From contig NZ_JAXIVS010000005.1 in the NCBI RefSeq assembly GCF_034259325.1, positions 496,001 to 560,000 of the forward strand: a stretch of DNA of 64,000 nt, given 5' to 3'. Below the pieces are notes generated by a model. The model had not been told where the DNA came from and made no database searches. It was given only the letters and a program-made list of their open reading frames with translations. The translations under genes were made by a program, and so were the position numbers. This stretch comes from Hyalangium ruber. Its GTDB lineage: Bacteria; Myxococcota; Myxococcia; Myxococcales; Myxococcaceae. This document shows, piece after piece, positions 19,053 through 28,690 of this stretch; within the stretch, counting starts at the first letter, position 1; each line of letters begins with the position of its first letter.

Positions 19053-19868
19053 TCAGCGCGAAGGGTTGAGCACCAGATCGAGCAGCCTCAGCGTCATGCC
19101 GCCCGTGAAGTCGATGGTGGCACCGTTGAACCAGTCCACGTCCTCTCCCACGAGGATGGAGACGAAGCGCGCCACCTCCTCCACGGTACACATCCGCCCC
19201 GAGGGGTTCATCTGGCGGTGGGCTTCCTCCAGCCGAGCCATCGCCTCGGGCGAGTAGACGTGGCGAATGGCCGGCGTCACCACGGTGCCGAACTTGAGCA
19301 GGTTCACCCGGTGTCCACGAGGGCCCAGCTCGAGGGCCAGGTGGCGCACGTAGATCTCCAGCGCCGCCTTGGCCGCGGTAATGGCCCCCGTGTTGTGGAG
19401 CAGCGATTCGGTGAGCGGGTTGGTCAGCCCCAACAGCCGGGCCCCGGGCGCGAGCAAGTCCTTCGCGACCAGCGCCTGGGCCCAATAAATGAACGAGTGG
19501 GCCATGGCGGTGAAGGTCCGCTCCAGCTGCCGAGAATGCAGGGGCTCTCCCTTCTCGGGGACGAAGAGCCCCACGGAGCCGCTGGCGAGCGAGTGGACGA
19601 ACAGCTTGACGCTGCGCGGCCCCGCCGCCGCCAGGAGGAGCTCCGCTCCCTGGATAGCCCCCTCACTGGTGCCCGCATCGCCCCGGTGCATGACGATGCG
19701 GCGACCGGTGGAGGCGACCTCCTGCTCCACCTGGGCGGCTTGCTCGAGATAGCGCCCGCGATGCATGCCGAACACGTTCAGGCCCCGAGTACGCGCCACC
19801 TCCACCGCGATGGAGGCCCCGGTCCCCGAGGATGCCCCCAGGATGACCGCCCACTGCTCCTGACTCAT
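19053..19868 (-). CDS. FabI-like short-chain dehydrogenase lacking the catalytic Tyr
   Basis: 271 residues from MSQEQWAVILGASSGTGASI; the start overlaps the acyltransferase stop by 4 bp. The nucleotide-binding GASSGTG, the VHSLASGSVG region and MAHSFIYWAQAL resemble enoyl-ACP reductases (FabI/InhA-like). In that family a Tyr sits 7 residues before the active Lys; classical SDRs have it 4 before. Here the segment is NTGAITAAKAALE, with Thr and Ile at those positions, so the Tyr is absent although the Lys is kept. It is the last gene of a four-gene lipid operon. The reaction is likely an acyl-chain reduction, or the protein has lost activity. Confidence 0.8.
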   Translation of the reverse strand: MSQEQWAVILGASSGTGASIAVEVARTRGLNVFGMHRGRYLEQAAQVEQEVASTGRRIVMHRGDAGTSEGAIQGAELLLAAAGPRSVKLFVHSLASGSVGLFVPEKGEPLHSRQLERTFTAMAHSFIYWAQALVAKDLLAPGARLLGLTNPLTESLLHNTGAITAAKAALEIYVRHLALELGPRGHRVNLLKFGTVVTPAIRHVYSPEAMARLEEAHRQMNPSGRMCTVEEVARFVSILVGEDVDWFNGATIDFTGGMTLRLLDLVLNPSR

Positions 19869-20617
19869 CTCCCCTCCCCTCTGCTCCGCGCGCCATCCAT
19901 GAGCGCCTGCACCGCGCCACGGACCTCCTGGTGCAGTCGCAGCAACGCCTCGCGGTCTCCAGGATCGATCCGCCCGTTCAGGTGCCGCTCGATCGGCTCC
20001 CCCACCCACTGCGTCATCTTCACCGGCAGAGGGGGCGAGAACGGCCACACCCCCGTCGCGCCGATTCCCAGCCAGACCGGAAGCCCGAAGGGCACGCCGA
20101 GCCGCCGCCCGAGCGCATAGCCATCATTGAGGCCCAGGTAGCCATCATCCACGCCCTCACCCGCGACCGGGACGATGGGCAGGCCGTACTTGATCGCCAG
20201 GCGCAGGTAGCCGAGTCGCTCTCCCCAATCCACCTGATAGCGGTGGCGGAAGCTGCGGCACCCCTCCCGCGTACCTCCCGGCTGGACGAGGATGTGCTCG
20301 CCCCGCGCCACCGCGTCCGCCACTCCCTGTCCGTCCCCGGTCACGAAGCCCAGGCCGTCGATCACCCACCGCAAGAGCCGGTTGTGGCCGAAGTAGCCAT
20401 GAATGATGCCGTGCGGCAGATACCCCAGGCGCTCGTAGAGCGTGACGGTGAGCATGCACTGATCGAGCGCGAGCGGCCGGCCATGGTAGGCGACGATCAG
20501 CTTCGCCCCTGGCCGCAAGAGCGTCCCCAGTCCCTTCACCTCATAGCGGTGCCAGGCGCGCAGCAGCCGGAACGCCGCCAACCACGTGCTCAGGGGAACG
20601 CCATGAGCCTGACTCAT
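19865..20617 (-). CDS. DAGAT/TMEM68-like acyltransferase
   Basis: 250 residues from MSQAHGVPLST. It has the features of the diacylglycerol-acyltransferase-like family: AYHGRPLALDQ (an HG motif with a downstream Asp), HGYFGHNRLLRWVIDGLGFV, the conserved VQPGGTREG loop and PIVPVAGEG. The family transfers acyl groups from acyl-CoA or acyl-ACP to glycerol, glycerolipids or alcohols at the membrane. The gene overlaps both neighbours by 4 bp, so all four genes of this unit are translationally coupled. In context it would esterify the product of the KAS III-like enzyme or an acyl group released by the patatin. Confidence 0.82.
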   Translation of the reverse strand: MSQAHGVPLSTWLAAFRLLRAWHRYEVKGLGTLLRPGAKLIVAYHGRPLALDQCMLTVTLYERLGYLPHGIIHGYFGHNRLLRWVIDGLGFVTGDGQGVADAVARGEHILVQPGGTREGCRSFRHRYQVDWGERLGYLRLAIKYGLPIVPVAGEGVDDGYLGLNDGYALGRRLGVPFGLPVWLGIGATGVWPFSPPLPVKMTQWVGEPIERHLNGRIDPGDREALLRLHQEVRGAVQALMDGARSRGEGR

Positions 20618-21582
20618 TCCCCCACCTGGTAGAGCAGCGCGCCGTGCGAGACGCCCGCCCCTACTCCGACCATCAGGATCCGATCCCCCGGCTTCACGGG
20701 CCGCGTGCGCCACAGTCGATCGAGGCTGACGGGGATCGACGCCGCGCCCACGCTGCCGGTCTCCTCCACCACGGGGACGATCCGCTCCGGTGCGATGCCG
20801 AGCCCCTCGACGATGGCGCGCAGCATGGCCCCGTTGGGCTGGTGGGGCAGCACCCACTGGATGTCGGCCAGCGTCACGCGGGCCTGATCCAGCACCGTGC
20901 GGGTGGCGGTGGACAGCGCGTTCATGGCGATCTGGAGGATCTCGTCCCGCGAGACATGGAAGCGCACCTTCTCGGGGCGACCGGTGAACACCGGGTGCTC
21001 CAGCACGGTGTCCGGCGGCAGGGTGCCATCATTGGCGAGCACCGAGCTCAGCAGCCCCTCGCCCGGACGCGCGGGGCCGAGCACGGCGGCGGCGACGGCA
21101 TCCCCGAACACGAGGTACGGGCGCGCATCGCTCGCGTCCACGATGCGCGAGCCCAGCTCCACGACGACGATGCCCACCGGCGACAGCCCCGTGGCCACGC
21201 AGCGCGAGGCGAGATCGAAGGCCGACAAGAAGCCCATGCAGGCGTTGTTGAGATCGATGCCGTCGCACGTCCCCGCGAGCCCCAGCGCGGCGGACACCCG
21301 GTTGGCGCTGGCGGGGATGAGGATCTCTCCCCCCGTGGAGCTGACGAACAGCAGGCGGCGCAACTGCCTGGCCTCCAGGCCCGCCACCTCCAGCGCCTGG
21401 CGAAGCACCTGAGCGCCCAGCTCCGCCACCTTGGCCTCGGGCTCGGCCCAGTGGCGGGTGCGGATGCCGGTGCGCCGCATCATGGCCGCTGGCTCACGCC
21501 CCAGCTGCCGAGACAGTTCCTCCGTCGTCACCGCTCTCCCGGGCAGCATGCTGGCTGTCCCCAGGATGCGAACGGGGATCAT
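20614..21582 (-). CDS. KAS III (FabH)-like thiolase-fold enzyme with altered triad
   Basis: 322 residues from MIPVRILGTAS. The fold is clear: RTGIRTRHW, active-site Cys in DLNNACMGFLSAFDL, the DAVAAAVLGP strand and His in WVLPHQPNGAML. FabH enzymes carry a third residue, Asn in GNTSAAS; the equivalent here is GSVGAASIP, so Asn is replaced by Ser. The Asn supports decarboxylation of malonyl-ACP, so this protein may carry out a different acyl condensation or transfer. The start is set by the 4-bp overlap with the patatin gene; the open frame beyond it lies within patatin. Confidence 0.85.
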   Translation of the reverse strand: MIPVRILGTASMLPGRAVTTEELSRQLGREPAAMMRRTGIRTRHWAEPEAKVAELGAQVLRQALEVAGLEARQLRRLLFVSSTGGEILIPASANRVSAALGLAGTCDGIDLNNACMGFLSAFDLASRCVATGLSPVGIVVVELGSRIVDASDARPYLVFGDAVAAAVLGPARPGEGLLSSVLANDGTLPPDTVLEHPVFTGRPEKVRFHVSRDEILQIAMNALSTATRTVLDQARVTLADIQWVLPHQPNGAMLRAIVEGLGIAPERIVPVVEETGSVGAASIPVSLDRLWRTRPVKPGDRILMVGVGAGVSHGALLYQVGE

Positions 21583-24017
21583 GCCGACTCCTTCGCCCCG
21601 AGCCGCAGGACCGCCTCCTTCATCTTGGACCGCACCCGCTCCCGAACCTGGGAGAGGACATCCCCGCGTCGCTGAGCCATCCCCTTCCACCGCTTCTCGA
21701 TGTCATCGAGGGAGGGCCCCAGGTTCTGCTTCGCCGCGTCCACGAAGGCCTGCCCCTCGGCGAACGACCAGGGGGCGATCGGGACGAACGGGCTGTCGTA
21801 GAGCACATCGGCGCAAGAGCTGCTCTGCTCTCCACCGGTGTGGAACAGGATGAGGGTCGAGCGCACCAGATCCGACAAGCGCCCGAGGGGGTTGAGCCCG
21901 TGAATGAACCGCCCCGCGGGGCCGGGCAGCAGAGGGCCCGGATCCTTGTGGTCGGGAGGGTCGGAGAGGACGTTGCCGGCCACGGTCAGGTTGGCGCGCT
22001 GGGTCAGCAGCACGCTGGCGGGCACACTGTTGATGAAGGCGCCATCGACGACTCGGCAGTGATCGTCCGTGAAGACCGGGGATAGCAGGCCGGGCATGAT
22101 GCCGCTGGAGCGCACGCCCGAGCCCAAGGTTCCCTTGGGGCGCACGTAGGCCTGGGACTCGGAGACGTTCGTCCCCACGGGGAAGAAGGGAATCTCGACC
22201 CGCTCCAGCCGCTGGTGATGGAGCACCCGATCGACATACAGGGACATGGCGCTCGAGTTGACGACGCTGGCGACCATGACCCAGGGGAAGACGTGGCCCT
22301 GCTTCAACATCAGGTCCAGCCCCGCCAGGCCCATGCCGGAGTAGAAGGCGCCCACCGCGGCCCCGAAGCTCGTGCCGCTCACGACGTCGATGGGGATGTT
22401 GCGCTCGTGCATCCCGCGAATGAGGGCGATCTCGGCGAAGCCCCAGGCTCCGCCTCCTCCCAGGGCGACGCCGACGACGCGCTCGGTGATGCCTCGCCCC
22501 CAGCGCCGGAAGCGCTCCTGATCCTCCACGGGGAGCTGGGAGAAGGGCCGGTGGCTGTAGAAGCGCTCGAGCTCGAGGCGCAGCCGCACCGTCCCGGCCG
22601 GAAGAGAAGGCCCAGGGAGGAGCTCCGAGCGCGGTGCCAGCAGCGCCGTGTAGAGGGTGGAGTCGCGATCGAAGCCCGGAGGCGGCTTCGAGGCCAGGGG
22701 ATCGCGCGAGAGCAGGACGAGCTTCCAGGTCACCTCCCCTTCGGACATGGGACGGAAGCCGTGCGCGCGGTTCTGGGGCGGGAGCAGCCCAGGCCACAGG
22801 CGGGGATCCACATGCACGAAGAGGTAGTCCCACTCGCCTCGGCAGTCCTCCGCCAGCGACGCCAGCGCCTCGGCCGCGGCTTGCCCATTGGCGACCCGGA
22901 GCCGGTAGCACGGCACCTCCCCGGGCTGCCAGCGCGGTCGAGGCTCGGGCGACCCCGCGTTGGATGAGAAGACCAGATCCACTCGGAGGATGTGGTCCTG
23001 GTAGGCCTGATGGGTGGCCTCGGCCACGTCCTGGACCAGTACCTCCAGGGGCGCGTCCGGCACTTCACTTCGGAAGAGCACCACCTCCGGCGCCGGTAGC
23101 AGCTCGTGCAGGAGCTGCAACCCACGCTGCCAGGTCTCGTTGGGCGACGGAGCGATGGCACCCGCATAGAGCGCGGACCGGAGGCTCAGCCGCTCGCTGT
23201 TGCGCTGGGGGATGAAGGCCACCCGAGCCGCCTTGGAGTGGAGCTTCACGGTGGAGGGAGCAGGCGCATCGCTGTGCAGCACCACATCGCCGAAGAGGCT
23301 CCCCGGGTAGAGGGCATGCGTGAGCACCGAGTCCCCTTCCTTCCCCTCGGGATCCCGCCACGCCCCCAGGTGCCCATCGAGCACCAGGAACGCCCCCTGG
23401 TGCTCCTCCTCGGAGCTGCCCTGGGGCACAACGACTCCCTCTGCCTCTCGAATGGAGCGCACGTCCGCCGTGTCGACCAGGGCGTGCAGCAGCCGCGTGC
23501 CGACCCGCTGGAGCTGGACTGTCTTGCGCAGCGCGGTGAAGAAGGTGGACCGTGACCGCTCGAGGCGCGTGTAGCCCTCCAGCAAGTCCTCCAGCTCCTT
23601 CGCCTCCTGCTCGGGCAGGGAGTCCAGCGCAGCCTGGGACAGCAGCAGCACCTCACTGGGTGCCATCGACTCGACCCGAAACGAGGCGCGCGGCTCGCGC
23701 CGCTTGGCGGCCGAGGGGTTGAGGTTGATCCAAAGGTCCCCGCGATAGAGGGGTCGGTGGGGCATCGCGCACCCAGGGAAGACCTGGGTCAGCGCCAGCT
23801 CCCCGGAGATGACCACCAGCGCCCTGGGCTCGGGCGAACCGCCCTGCGCCTGGGAAACACTGATCGTCGTCTCTCGCGGAAAAGATCGCAGCTCGAAGAG
23901 TTGCCCGAGCCGCTCCGGGTGCGCCTCGAACCACTGAGACAGGCCCTTGAAGTGCAGTGGAGGAAGCGCCACCGCGGCCCTCATCGGGCGGTCCGCCTTA
24001 CTATTCTCATTCGCCAT
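21579..24017 (-). CDS. Patatin-like phospholipase with regulatory N-terminus (NTE-like)
   Basis: 812 residues. The N-terminal half holds two cyclic-nucleotide-binding-like beta-roll regions (ALVVISGELALTQVF near 70, and AFLVLDGHLGAW with GSLFGDVVLHS near 210-250). The C-terminal half is a patatin domain: oxyanion loop GGGGAWGFA near 519, nucleophile S550 in GTSFG and catalytic D658 in VVDGAF. This is the layout of neuropathy-target-esterase-type lysophospholipases, which cleave acyl chains from membrane phospholipids. It heads the operon that continues through the KAS III-like, acyltransferase and reductase genes, with a sigma-54 activator divergent upstream. Confidence 0.9.
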   Translation of the reverse strand: MANENSKADRPMRAAVALPPLHFKGLSQWFEAHPERLGQLFELRSFPRETTISVSQAQGGSPEPRALVVISGELALTQVFPGCAMPHRPLYRGDLWINLNPSAAKRREPRASFRVESMAPSEVLLLSQAALDSLPEQEAKELEDLLEGYTRLERSRSTFFTALRKTVQLQRVGTRLLHALVDTADVRSIREAEGVVVPQGSSEEEHQGAFLVLDGHLGAWRDPEGKEGDSVLTHALYPGSLFGDVVLHSDAPAPSTVKLHSKAARVAFIPQRNSERLSLRSALYAGAIAPSPNETWQRGLQLLHELLPAPEVVLFRSEVPDAPLEVLVQDVAEATHQAYQDHILRVDLVFSSNAGSPEPRPRWQPGEVPCYRLRVANGQAAAEALASLAEDCRGEWDYLFVHVDPRLWPGLLPPQNRAHGFRPMSEGEVTWKLVLLSRDPLASKPPPGFDRDSTLYTALLAPRSELLPGPSLPAGTVRLRLELERFYSHRPFSQLPVEDQERFRRWGRGITERVVGVALGGGGAWGFAEIALIRGMHERNIPIDVVSGTSFGAAVGAFYSGMGLAGLDLMLKQGHVFPWVMVASVVNSSAMSLYVDRVLHHQRLERVEIPFFPVGTNVSESQAYVRPKGTLGSGVRSSGIMPGLLSPVFTDDHCRVVDGAFINSVPASVLLTQRANLTVAGNVLSDPPDHKDPGPLLPGPAGRFIHGLNPLGRLSDLVRSTLILFHTGGEQSSSCADVLYDSPFVPIAPWSFAEGQAFVDAAKQNLGPSLDDIEKRWKGMAQRRGDVLSQVRERVRSKMKEAVLRLGAKESA

Positions 24018-24186
24018 CGCGGCTCCCTACTTACTACGGACGCGATGTGTGCCGGTGCGCCTGGGCGCTCGGGTGCCTGCCAAGGAGGTGCTTTCAAGGA
24101 GCGCCCTGGCTCTGAGAGGATGGAGGCACTGCGTCAGCAGGGGCGCCCGAGTCCCTGCTTCGGAAATCAACACCCTGGGTGACTTC

Positions 24187-25941
24187 ATGCAAGACGATCT
24201 GTCCTCGCTCGTCGTAGCGCTCTCGAAGGCAGGCGACTTCGAGGAAGCGGCGGCGCGGACGCTGAGCAGCCTGATGCACCTCACGGAGGAGACGATCGCC
24301 GCCGGTAAGTACAAGGGGCGCGCCAAGGTGCTGCGCGGCATGGTGCATCTGCGTCCCTCGGGCGGGTACCTGCGGCTGGCGATCCTCGAGCAGGGCGCCA
24401 CCACGGTGCAGTCGGCGGGCAGCGCCGGACCGAAGGGAGCGCCCAGCCTGGTGTCGGCCACGGCGTGGCGCTCGGTGGTGCAGCACGGGTGCCCGGTCTT
24501 CATCGACGCGAGCCTGGGGACGCTGCGGCCCTACTCGCCCCAGTCCTCCGAGAACATCGAGGAGCAACTGCCGGGCAGTTTCAACAGCCAGGAGAGCCGA
24601 CAGAGCTTCCTGAGCCGACAGGCCTCGCACGTGTGCGTCATTCCGCTGCGCACAGTGGGCGCGGGGCTCGGAGGGATGATCTCGCTGGAAGCCGATTGCC
24701 CCACGGCGATGGGCCAGGACTTCATCTGGCGCGACTGCGTGGAGCGCCTGCAGCTCATCTCCGAGATCGCCTCGCCCTACCTCACCGGCCTGCCGGCCCG
24801 CCCGGTGGGTCAGGTGGAGGTGGACGAGTATCTCCCGGTGGTGGGCGCGACGATGGCCAGCCTGTTGCCCATCCTGAATGTGTTCGCCCAGCAGGAAGAG
24901 AGCATCCTGATCAGCGGGGCGACGGGCGCGGGCAAGTCGCGACTGGCGCGCTGGTGCCACTCGCGCTCGAACCGGCGCAAGGGCCCCTTCGAGGTGCTGG
25001 ATCTGATCGCCGTTCCCGAAGAGCTTCAGATGGCGGAGCTCTTCGGGTGGAAGAAAGGGGCGTTCACGGGCGCGGTGAAGGACAGCCTGGGCAGCATCGG
25101 CCGCGCGGAAGGTGGCACGCTCTTCATCGACGAGATCGACAAGCTGTCACTCAAGGCCCAGGCGGGCCTGCTCCGCGTGCTGGAGGAGCGGACCTATCGC
25201 GTGCTGGGAGACGGAGTCGGGGATCGACCGGCGGACGTACGCTTCGTCATCGGCACCAACGCCGACCTGCGCGAGGCGGTGCGCGCGGGACGGTTCCGGG
25301 AGGACCTCTACTACCGCATCAACGTGCTCCCGCTGCGGGTGCCCTCGCTGGACGAGCGCCGGGATGAGCTGCCGATGTGGGGCAACTACATGGTGAACCG
25401 GCGGCACCGCGAGCAGTTCCCCAACGGGCAGGCGCGGCTGACGCCCGAGGCGGAGCAGCTGCTCAGCGGGCGCAAGTGGCCGGGCAACCTGCGCCAGCTC
25501 GACAACATCATCCGCCGGGCCTACACGCTGGCGCTGGTGGAGCACGGGGCGGTGCCCGAGCTGATGCTGCAAGAGGGCCACGTCGCACGGGCGCTGGAGT
25601 ACGAGGGCAGAGCGGGTGACGCGGCGGACAAGGGCGCCAGCTCGCTGGTGGAGGCGTTCCGCGCGGCGGCGACGGCGTTCATCGCGGAGGCCAGGCGCCG
25701 GGGCACGCCGCTGGACCTGGCCATGGCAGAGGCGATGGTGGGCGTGGTGCTGGGGCAGGCCGTGCAGCAACTGGGCCGCGAAGAGGCCTTCCGGCTGCTG
25801 GGGCGGGAGAACCTGCTGAAGAACCGCAACCACCACAAGGTGCTCAAGCGCGAGCTGGAGAAGGTGGAAGCCCTCTACAAGGAGCTGGGCGAAGGCAGCT
25901 CTCCCTTCGCCGCGCTGCTGGCCGAGGACGAGGCGGCCTGA
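24187..25941 (+). CDS. Sigma-54-dependent activator-type AAA+ regulator
   Basis: 584 residues from MQDDLSSLVVALSKAG; an earlier in-frame ATG (23947) overlaps the divergent patatin gene and is rejected. The N-terminal third is GAF-like (SVVQHGCPVFIDASLG, HVCVIPLRTVGAGLGGMIS). The AAA+ domain has Walker A GATGAGKSR near 244, the sigma-54 contact loop GAFTGA at 291-296 and Walker B GGTLFIDEIDKLS. A Fis-type DNA-binding helix-turn-helix is not obvious at the C-terminus, which ends in a long helical stretch. It is divergent from the lipid operon (170 bp between starts) and is its most likely regulator. Confidence 0.9.
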   Translation: MQDDLSSLVVALSKAGDFEEAAARTLSSLMHLTEETIAAGKYKGRAKVLRGMVHLRPSGGYLRLAILEQGATTVQSAGSAGPKGAPSLVSATAWRSVVQHGCPVFIDASLGTLRPYSPQSSENIEEQLPGSFNSQESRQSFLSRQASHVCVIPLRTVGAGLGGMISLEADCPTAMGQDFIWRDCVERLQLISEIASPYLTGLPARPVGQVEVDEYLPVVGATMASLLPILNVFAQQEESILISGATGAGKSRLARWCHSRSNRRKGPFEVLDLIAVPEELQMAELFGWKKGAFTGAVKDSLGSIGRAEGGTLFIDEIDKLSLKAQAGLLRVLEERTYRVLGDGVGDRPADVRFVIGTNADLREAVRAGRFREDLYYRINVLPLRVPSLDERRDELPMWGNYMVNRRHREQFPNGQARLTPEAEQLLSGRKWPGNLRQLDNIIRRAYTLALVEHGAVPELMLQEGHVARALEYEGRAGDAADKGASSLVEAFRAAATAFIAEARRRGTPLDLAMAEAMVGVVLGQAVQQLGREEAFRLLGRENLLKNRNHHKVLKRELEKVEALYKELGEGSSPFAALLAEDEAA

Positions 25942-25950
25942 GCCGCACCT

Positions 25951-27474
25951 TCACGCGGGCCGCGCCTCCAACAGGGAGAGCAGCCGCGGGATGTCGAGGG
26001 GCTTGTCCATGCAGGGGTTGCGCGCCGTGCGCAGGAAGGCGCGCGTCTCCTCCGTGAAGGTCCCTCCCGTCATGAAGATGACCCGCCGGGCCTGCTCCGG
26101 AGCCAGCCGCTCCAGCTCGTGGTGGAACTGAGCACCGCTCATCTCCGGCATCATCAGATCGCAGAGGATGGCATCGAAGCGACGGCCGGAGGTGATGTGC
26201 GCCAGCGCATCCTGGGCACGCTCGAACGTGGTGACCTGGTGCCGAGTGCTCAGCAACCGGTGCAAGGCCATTCCCACGGCCGCCTCGTCGTCGAGCACCA
26301 GCACGCCCAGCCCCTGAGCGGAGGACTTCGGCCTCATCTCCCGCACGACCTCCTGCCCCTGGGCCACGCGCAGGAGGATCCAGAACGTGCTGCCCTGCCC
26401 TGGTTCGCTCTCCACGCCCATGCTGCCGTCCATCTCGGTGATGAGGCGGCGGCAGATGGACAGCCCCAGCCCGGTGCCCACTCCCACCGGCTTCGTGGTG
26501 AAGAAGGGCTCGAAGATCCGCTCGCGGAGCTGCGGCGGAATGCCCGCCCCGGAGTCGCGGATCTCCACCCGCACCTGCTCCCCCACCCGCCGGGTCACCA
26601 CCCGGATCTCATTCGCGTCCCGGCGGCCCTCGGGAATGGCCTGGGCCGCATTGATGAGCAGGTTGAGGAAGACCTGCCCCAGCCGTGCCTCACCGCCGTA
26701 CACGGGGGGAAGCTCCCCGTAGTCCTTCACGAGCTGGGCCCGGTGGAAGAGCTGGTTGTGTGCCATGCGCAGGGCGGAGTCCATCACCCGGTGCAAGTCC
26801 GTCGGTCCGAAGTGCTGCCCCTCGGGGCGTGAGAAGATCTTGATGTCTCGGATGATGTCCCGGATGAGCCCGGTGCATGAGAAGGCCTCGCGCAGCGCCT
26901 CCATGGACTCCTGGAAGTTTCCCTGCTCCTCGGCGTTGGTCAGGCTGAACTCCAGGTTCATCATCACCGAGGCGAGCGGGTTGTTGAGCTCATGCGCCAC
27001 GCTGGCGGCGAGCATGCCCAGCGAGGCCAGCCGATCCGACAACATCACCTGTTCCTGGAGCTTGCGGCGCTCGGCGCGCAGCTCGGCCTCGCGCAGCTCG
27101 CGGGCCACGGCCGGGCCCAGCCGCCCCAGCCGATCCTTGAGCACGAAGTCGTGGACGCCCGCCTTCATCGCGGCCACCGCCACGTCCTCGCCGATCGTCC
27201 CGGACACGATGATGAACGGCACATCCAGCCCGCGCTGCTGCACCAGGGAGAACGCGCTCAGGCCGTCGAAGCGGGGCAGCGCATAGTCCGCGATGACGAC
27301 GTCCCAAGCCCCCGCGCCCAGCGCGCGCTCCAGCCCCTCACGCGTCTCGACACGAGTATGGGAGACATCGTAGCCACTGCGCCGCAGCTCGCGCAGCAAC
27401 GCCATGGCATCGTCCTCGGAGTCCTCCACGAGGAGCAGTCTCAGGGGCTGCGCACTCTGGAGGGCCTCAGTCAT
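25951..27474 (-). CDS. REC-histidine kinase-REC hybrid
   Basis: About 507 residues with no membrane segment. REC1 (about 12-130) has LLLVEDSEDDAM and phospho-acceptor Asp in VVIADYALPRFDG; the atypical D-Y-A-L-P form is common in hybrid kinases. The kinase has ASVAHELNNPLASV, an N-box (NLLINAAQAIP), DSGAGIP and GTGLGLS. A second receiver at the C-terminus has VLVLDDEAAVG, DAILCDLMMPEMSG and a Lys in MDKPLD. The chosen ATG has GGAG about 6 nt upstream and overlaps the preceding PAS-kinase gene by 8 bp; ATG at 27492 is the alternative. The two kinases are probably co-translated. Confidence 0.9.
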   Translation of the reverse strand: MTEALQSAQPLRLLLVEDSEDDAMALLRELRRSGYDVSHTRVETREGLERALGAGAWDVVIADYALPRFDGLSAFSLVQQRGLDVPFIIVSGTIGEDVAVAAMKAGVHDFVLKDRLGRLGPAVARELREAELRAERRKLQEQVMLSDRLASLGMLAASVAHELNNPLASVMMNLEFSLTNAEEQGNFQESMEALREAFSCTGLIRDIIRDIKIFSRPEGQHFGPTDLHRVMDSALRMAHNQLFHRAQLVKDYGELPPVYGGEARLGQVFLNLLINAAQAIPEGRRDANEIRVVTRRVGEQVRVEIRDSGAGIPPQLRERIFEPFFTTKPVGVGTGLGLSICRRLITEMDGSMGVESEPGQGSTFWILLRVAQGQEVVREMRPKSSAQGLGVLVLDDEAAVGMALHRLLSTRHQVTTFERAQDALAHITSGRRFDAILCDLMMPEMSGAQFHHELERLAPEQARRVIFMTGGTFTEETRAFLRTARNPCMDKPLDIPRLLSLLEARPA

Positions 27475-28690
27475 GGGGAGCTCCGGAGGCAACGGTGGTG
27501 GCGGAAGGAAGGGGCTGCTCGTTCAGGGTGAAGAAGAAGCGGGCGCCTTGGCCTGGCTCACCCTCGCCCCAGATACGGCCGCCATGACGGCGGATGATGC
27601 GCTGCGCCGTCGCCAGCCCCACGCCGCTGCCCTCGAACTCCGACGGCGAGTGCAGCCGCTGGAAGACGCCAAACAGCTTGTGCTGGTAAGCCATCTCGAA
27701 GCCGGCACCGTTGTCCTTCACGAAGTAGGCGCGGGCTCCTTGCGCTTGCGTGACACCGAACTCGACCTCGGCAACGGGGCGCTCGCGCGTGAACTTCCAG
27801 GCATTGCCCAGCAGGTTCTCCAGCACGGAGCGCAGCAGCTGCGGGTCGCCCCGGTCCACCAGTCCCTCCTGGACGGTGAGTCGCACGGTGCGCTTGGGAT
27901 CCTGGGCCTGGAGCTGCTCGAAGACGACCCGTGCCAGGGCTGACAGATCGCACTCGCTGGCCGACAGCGTCGCGCGGTTGACCTTCGAGAGTGCAAGGAT
28001 GCCATTGATGCGATCGGCCATGCGCTGGGTCCCGCCGCGAATGCGCTTCACGTAGTCCACGCCCGTCGCGTCCAGCTGCTTGGAGCAATCCTCTATCAAC
28101 GCATCGCTGAAGATCGTGATGGCGCGCAGCGGGGCACGCAGGTCATGCGCCACGGAGTAGGCGAAGTCCTCCAGCTCGCGGTTGGCAAGCTGGAGCTGGG
28201 CGGTGCGCTCGGTGATGCGTCGCTCGAGCTCCTCACCTTCGCTCCGGCGGGCCGGGGCCAGGTTCTTCACGAGCGACACGCCACCAATGACGCGCCCCTG
28301 CTCGTCTCGCAGCGGGATGCCATCGCACCGCACGTGCCTGCCTTGGGGCACGTTCTCGTTGCGGATGAACATCTCCACATCCCGGACTTCCTCTCCCTTC
28401 AACGCCCTCCGAATGGGCAGTTGATCGCTCTCGAAGGGTGTCTGCTCATCCGCGTGGAAGAGCCCGAAGGCATTCCCTTGTATGGGAGCGCTGGCCGTGC
28501 CGCCGGCGCCAAACAACTGGCGCGCATAGGGGCTTGAATAGATGCAGGTTCCCCGAGCATCCGCGATGGAGACGCCGTCGGAGACCGTGGTCAGGAAAGA
28601 CCCAAGGAGTTGCCGGTGTTCGGCCTGGAGGATTTCTTCGTTGAGCAGGTCCGCAGGAGGCGCGGAGGGCACGGTAGTAGAGTGTGGCAT
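27467..28690 (-). CDS. PAS-domain histidine kinase
   Basis: 407 residues, cytoplasmic. A PAS domain (about 30-150) contains TVSDGVSIADARGTCIYSS and a PAC-like GVSLVKNLAPA. It is followed by a bacteriophytochrome-type kinase core: ANRELEDFAYSVAHDLRAPLRAI with the phospho-accepting His, NLLGNAWKFT, VKDNGAGF and GSGVGLATAQ. Start and frame are clear. It is the first gene of a two-gene unit with the REC-kinase-REC protein, whose receivers could accept its phosphate. The sensed signal is not apparent. Confidence 0.9.
   Translation of the reverse strand: MPHSTTVPSAPPADLLNEEILQAEHRQLLGSFLTTVSDGVSIADARGTCIYSSPYARQLFGAGGTASAPIQGNAFGLFHADEQTPFESDQLPIRRALKGEEVRDVEMFIRNENVPQGRHVRCDGIPLRDEQGRVIGGVSLVKNLAPARRSEGEELERRITERTAQLQLANRELEDFAYSVAHDLRAPLRAITIFSDALIEDCSKQLDATGVDYVKRIRGGTQRMADRINGILALSKVNRATLSASECDLSALARVVFEQLQAQDPKRTVRLTVQEGLVDRGDPQLLRSVLENLLGNAWKFTRERPVAEVEFGVTQAQGARAYFVKDNGAGFEMAYQHKLFGVFQRLHSPSEFEGSGVGLATAQRIIRRHGGRIWGEGEPGQGARFFFTLNEQPLPSATTVASGAPHD

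Noticed and set aside
24018-24186. Sigma-54 (-24/-12) promoter for the patatin operon
   Set aside because: A TGGCA-like element is present on the minus strand, but the GG-GC spacing is off by one base.
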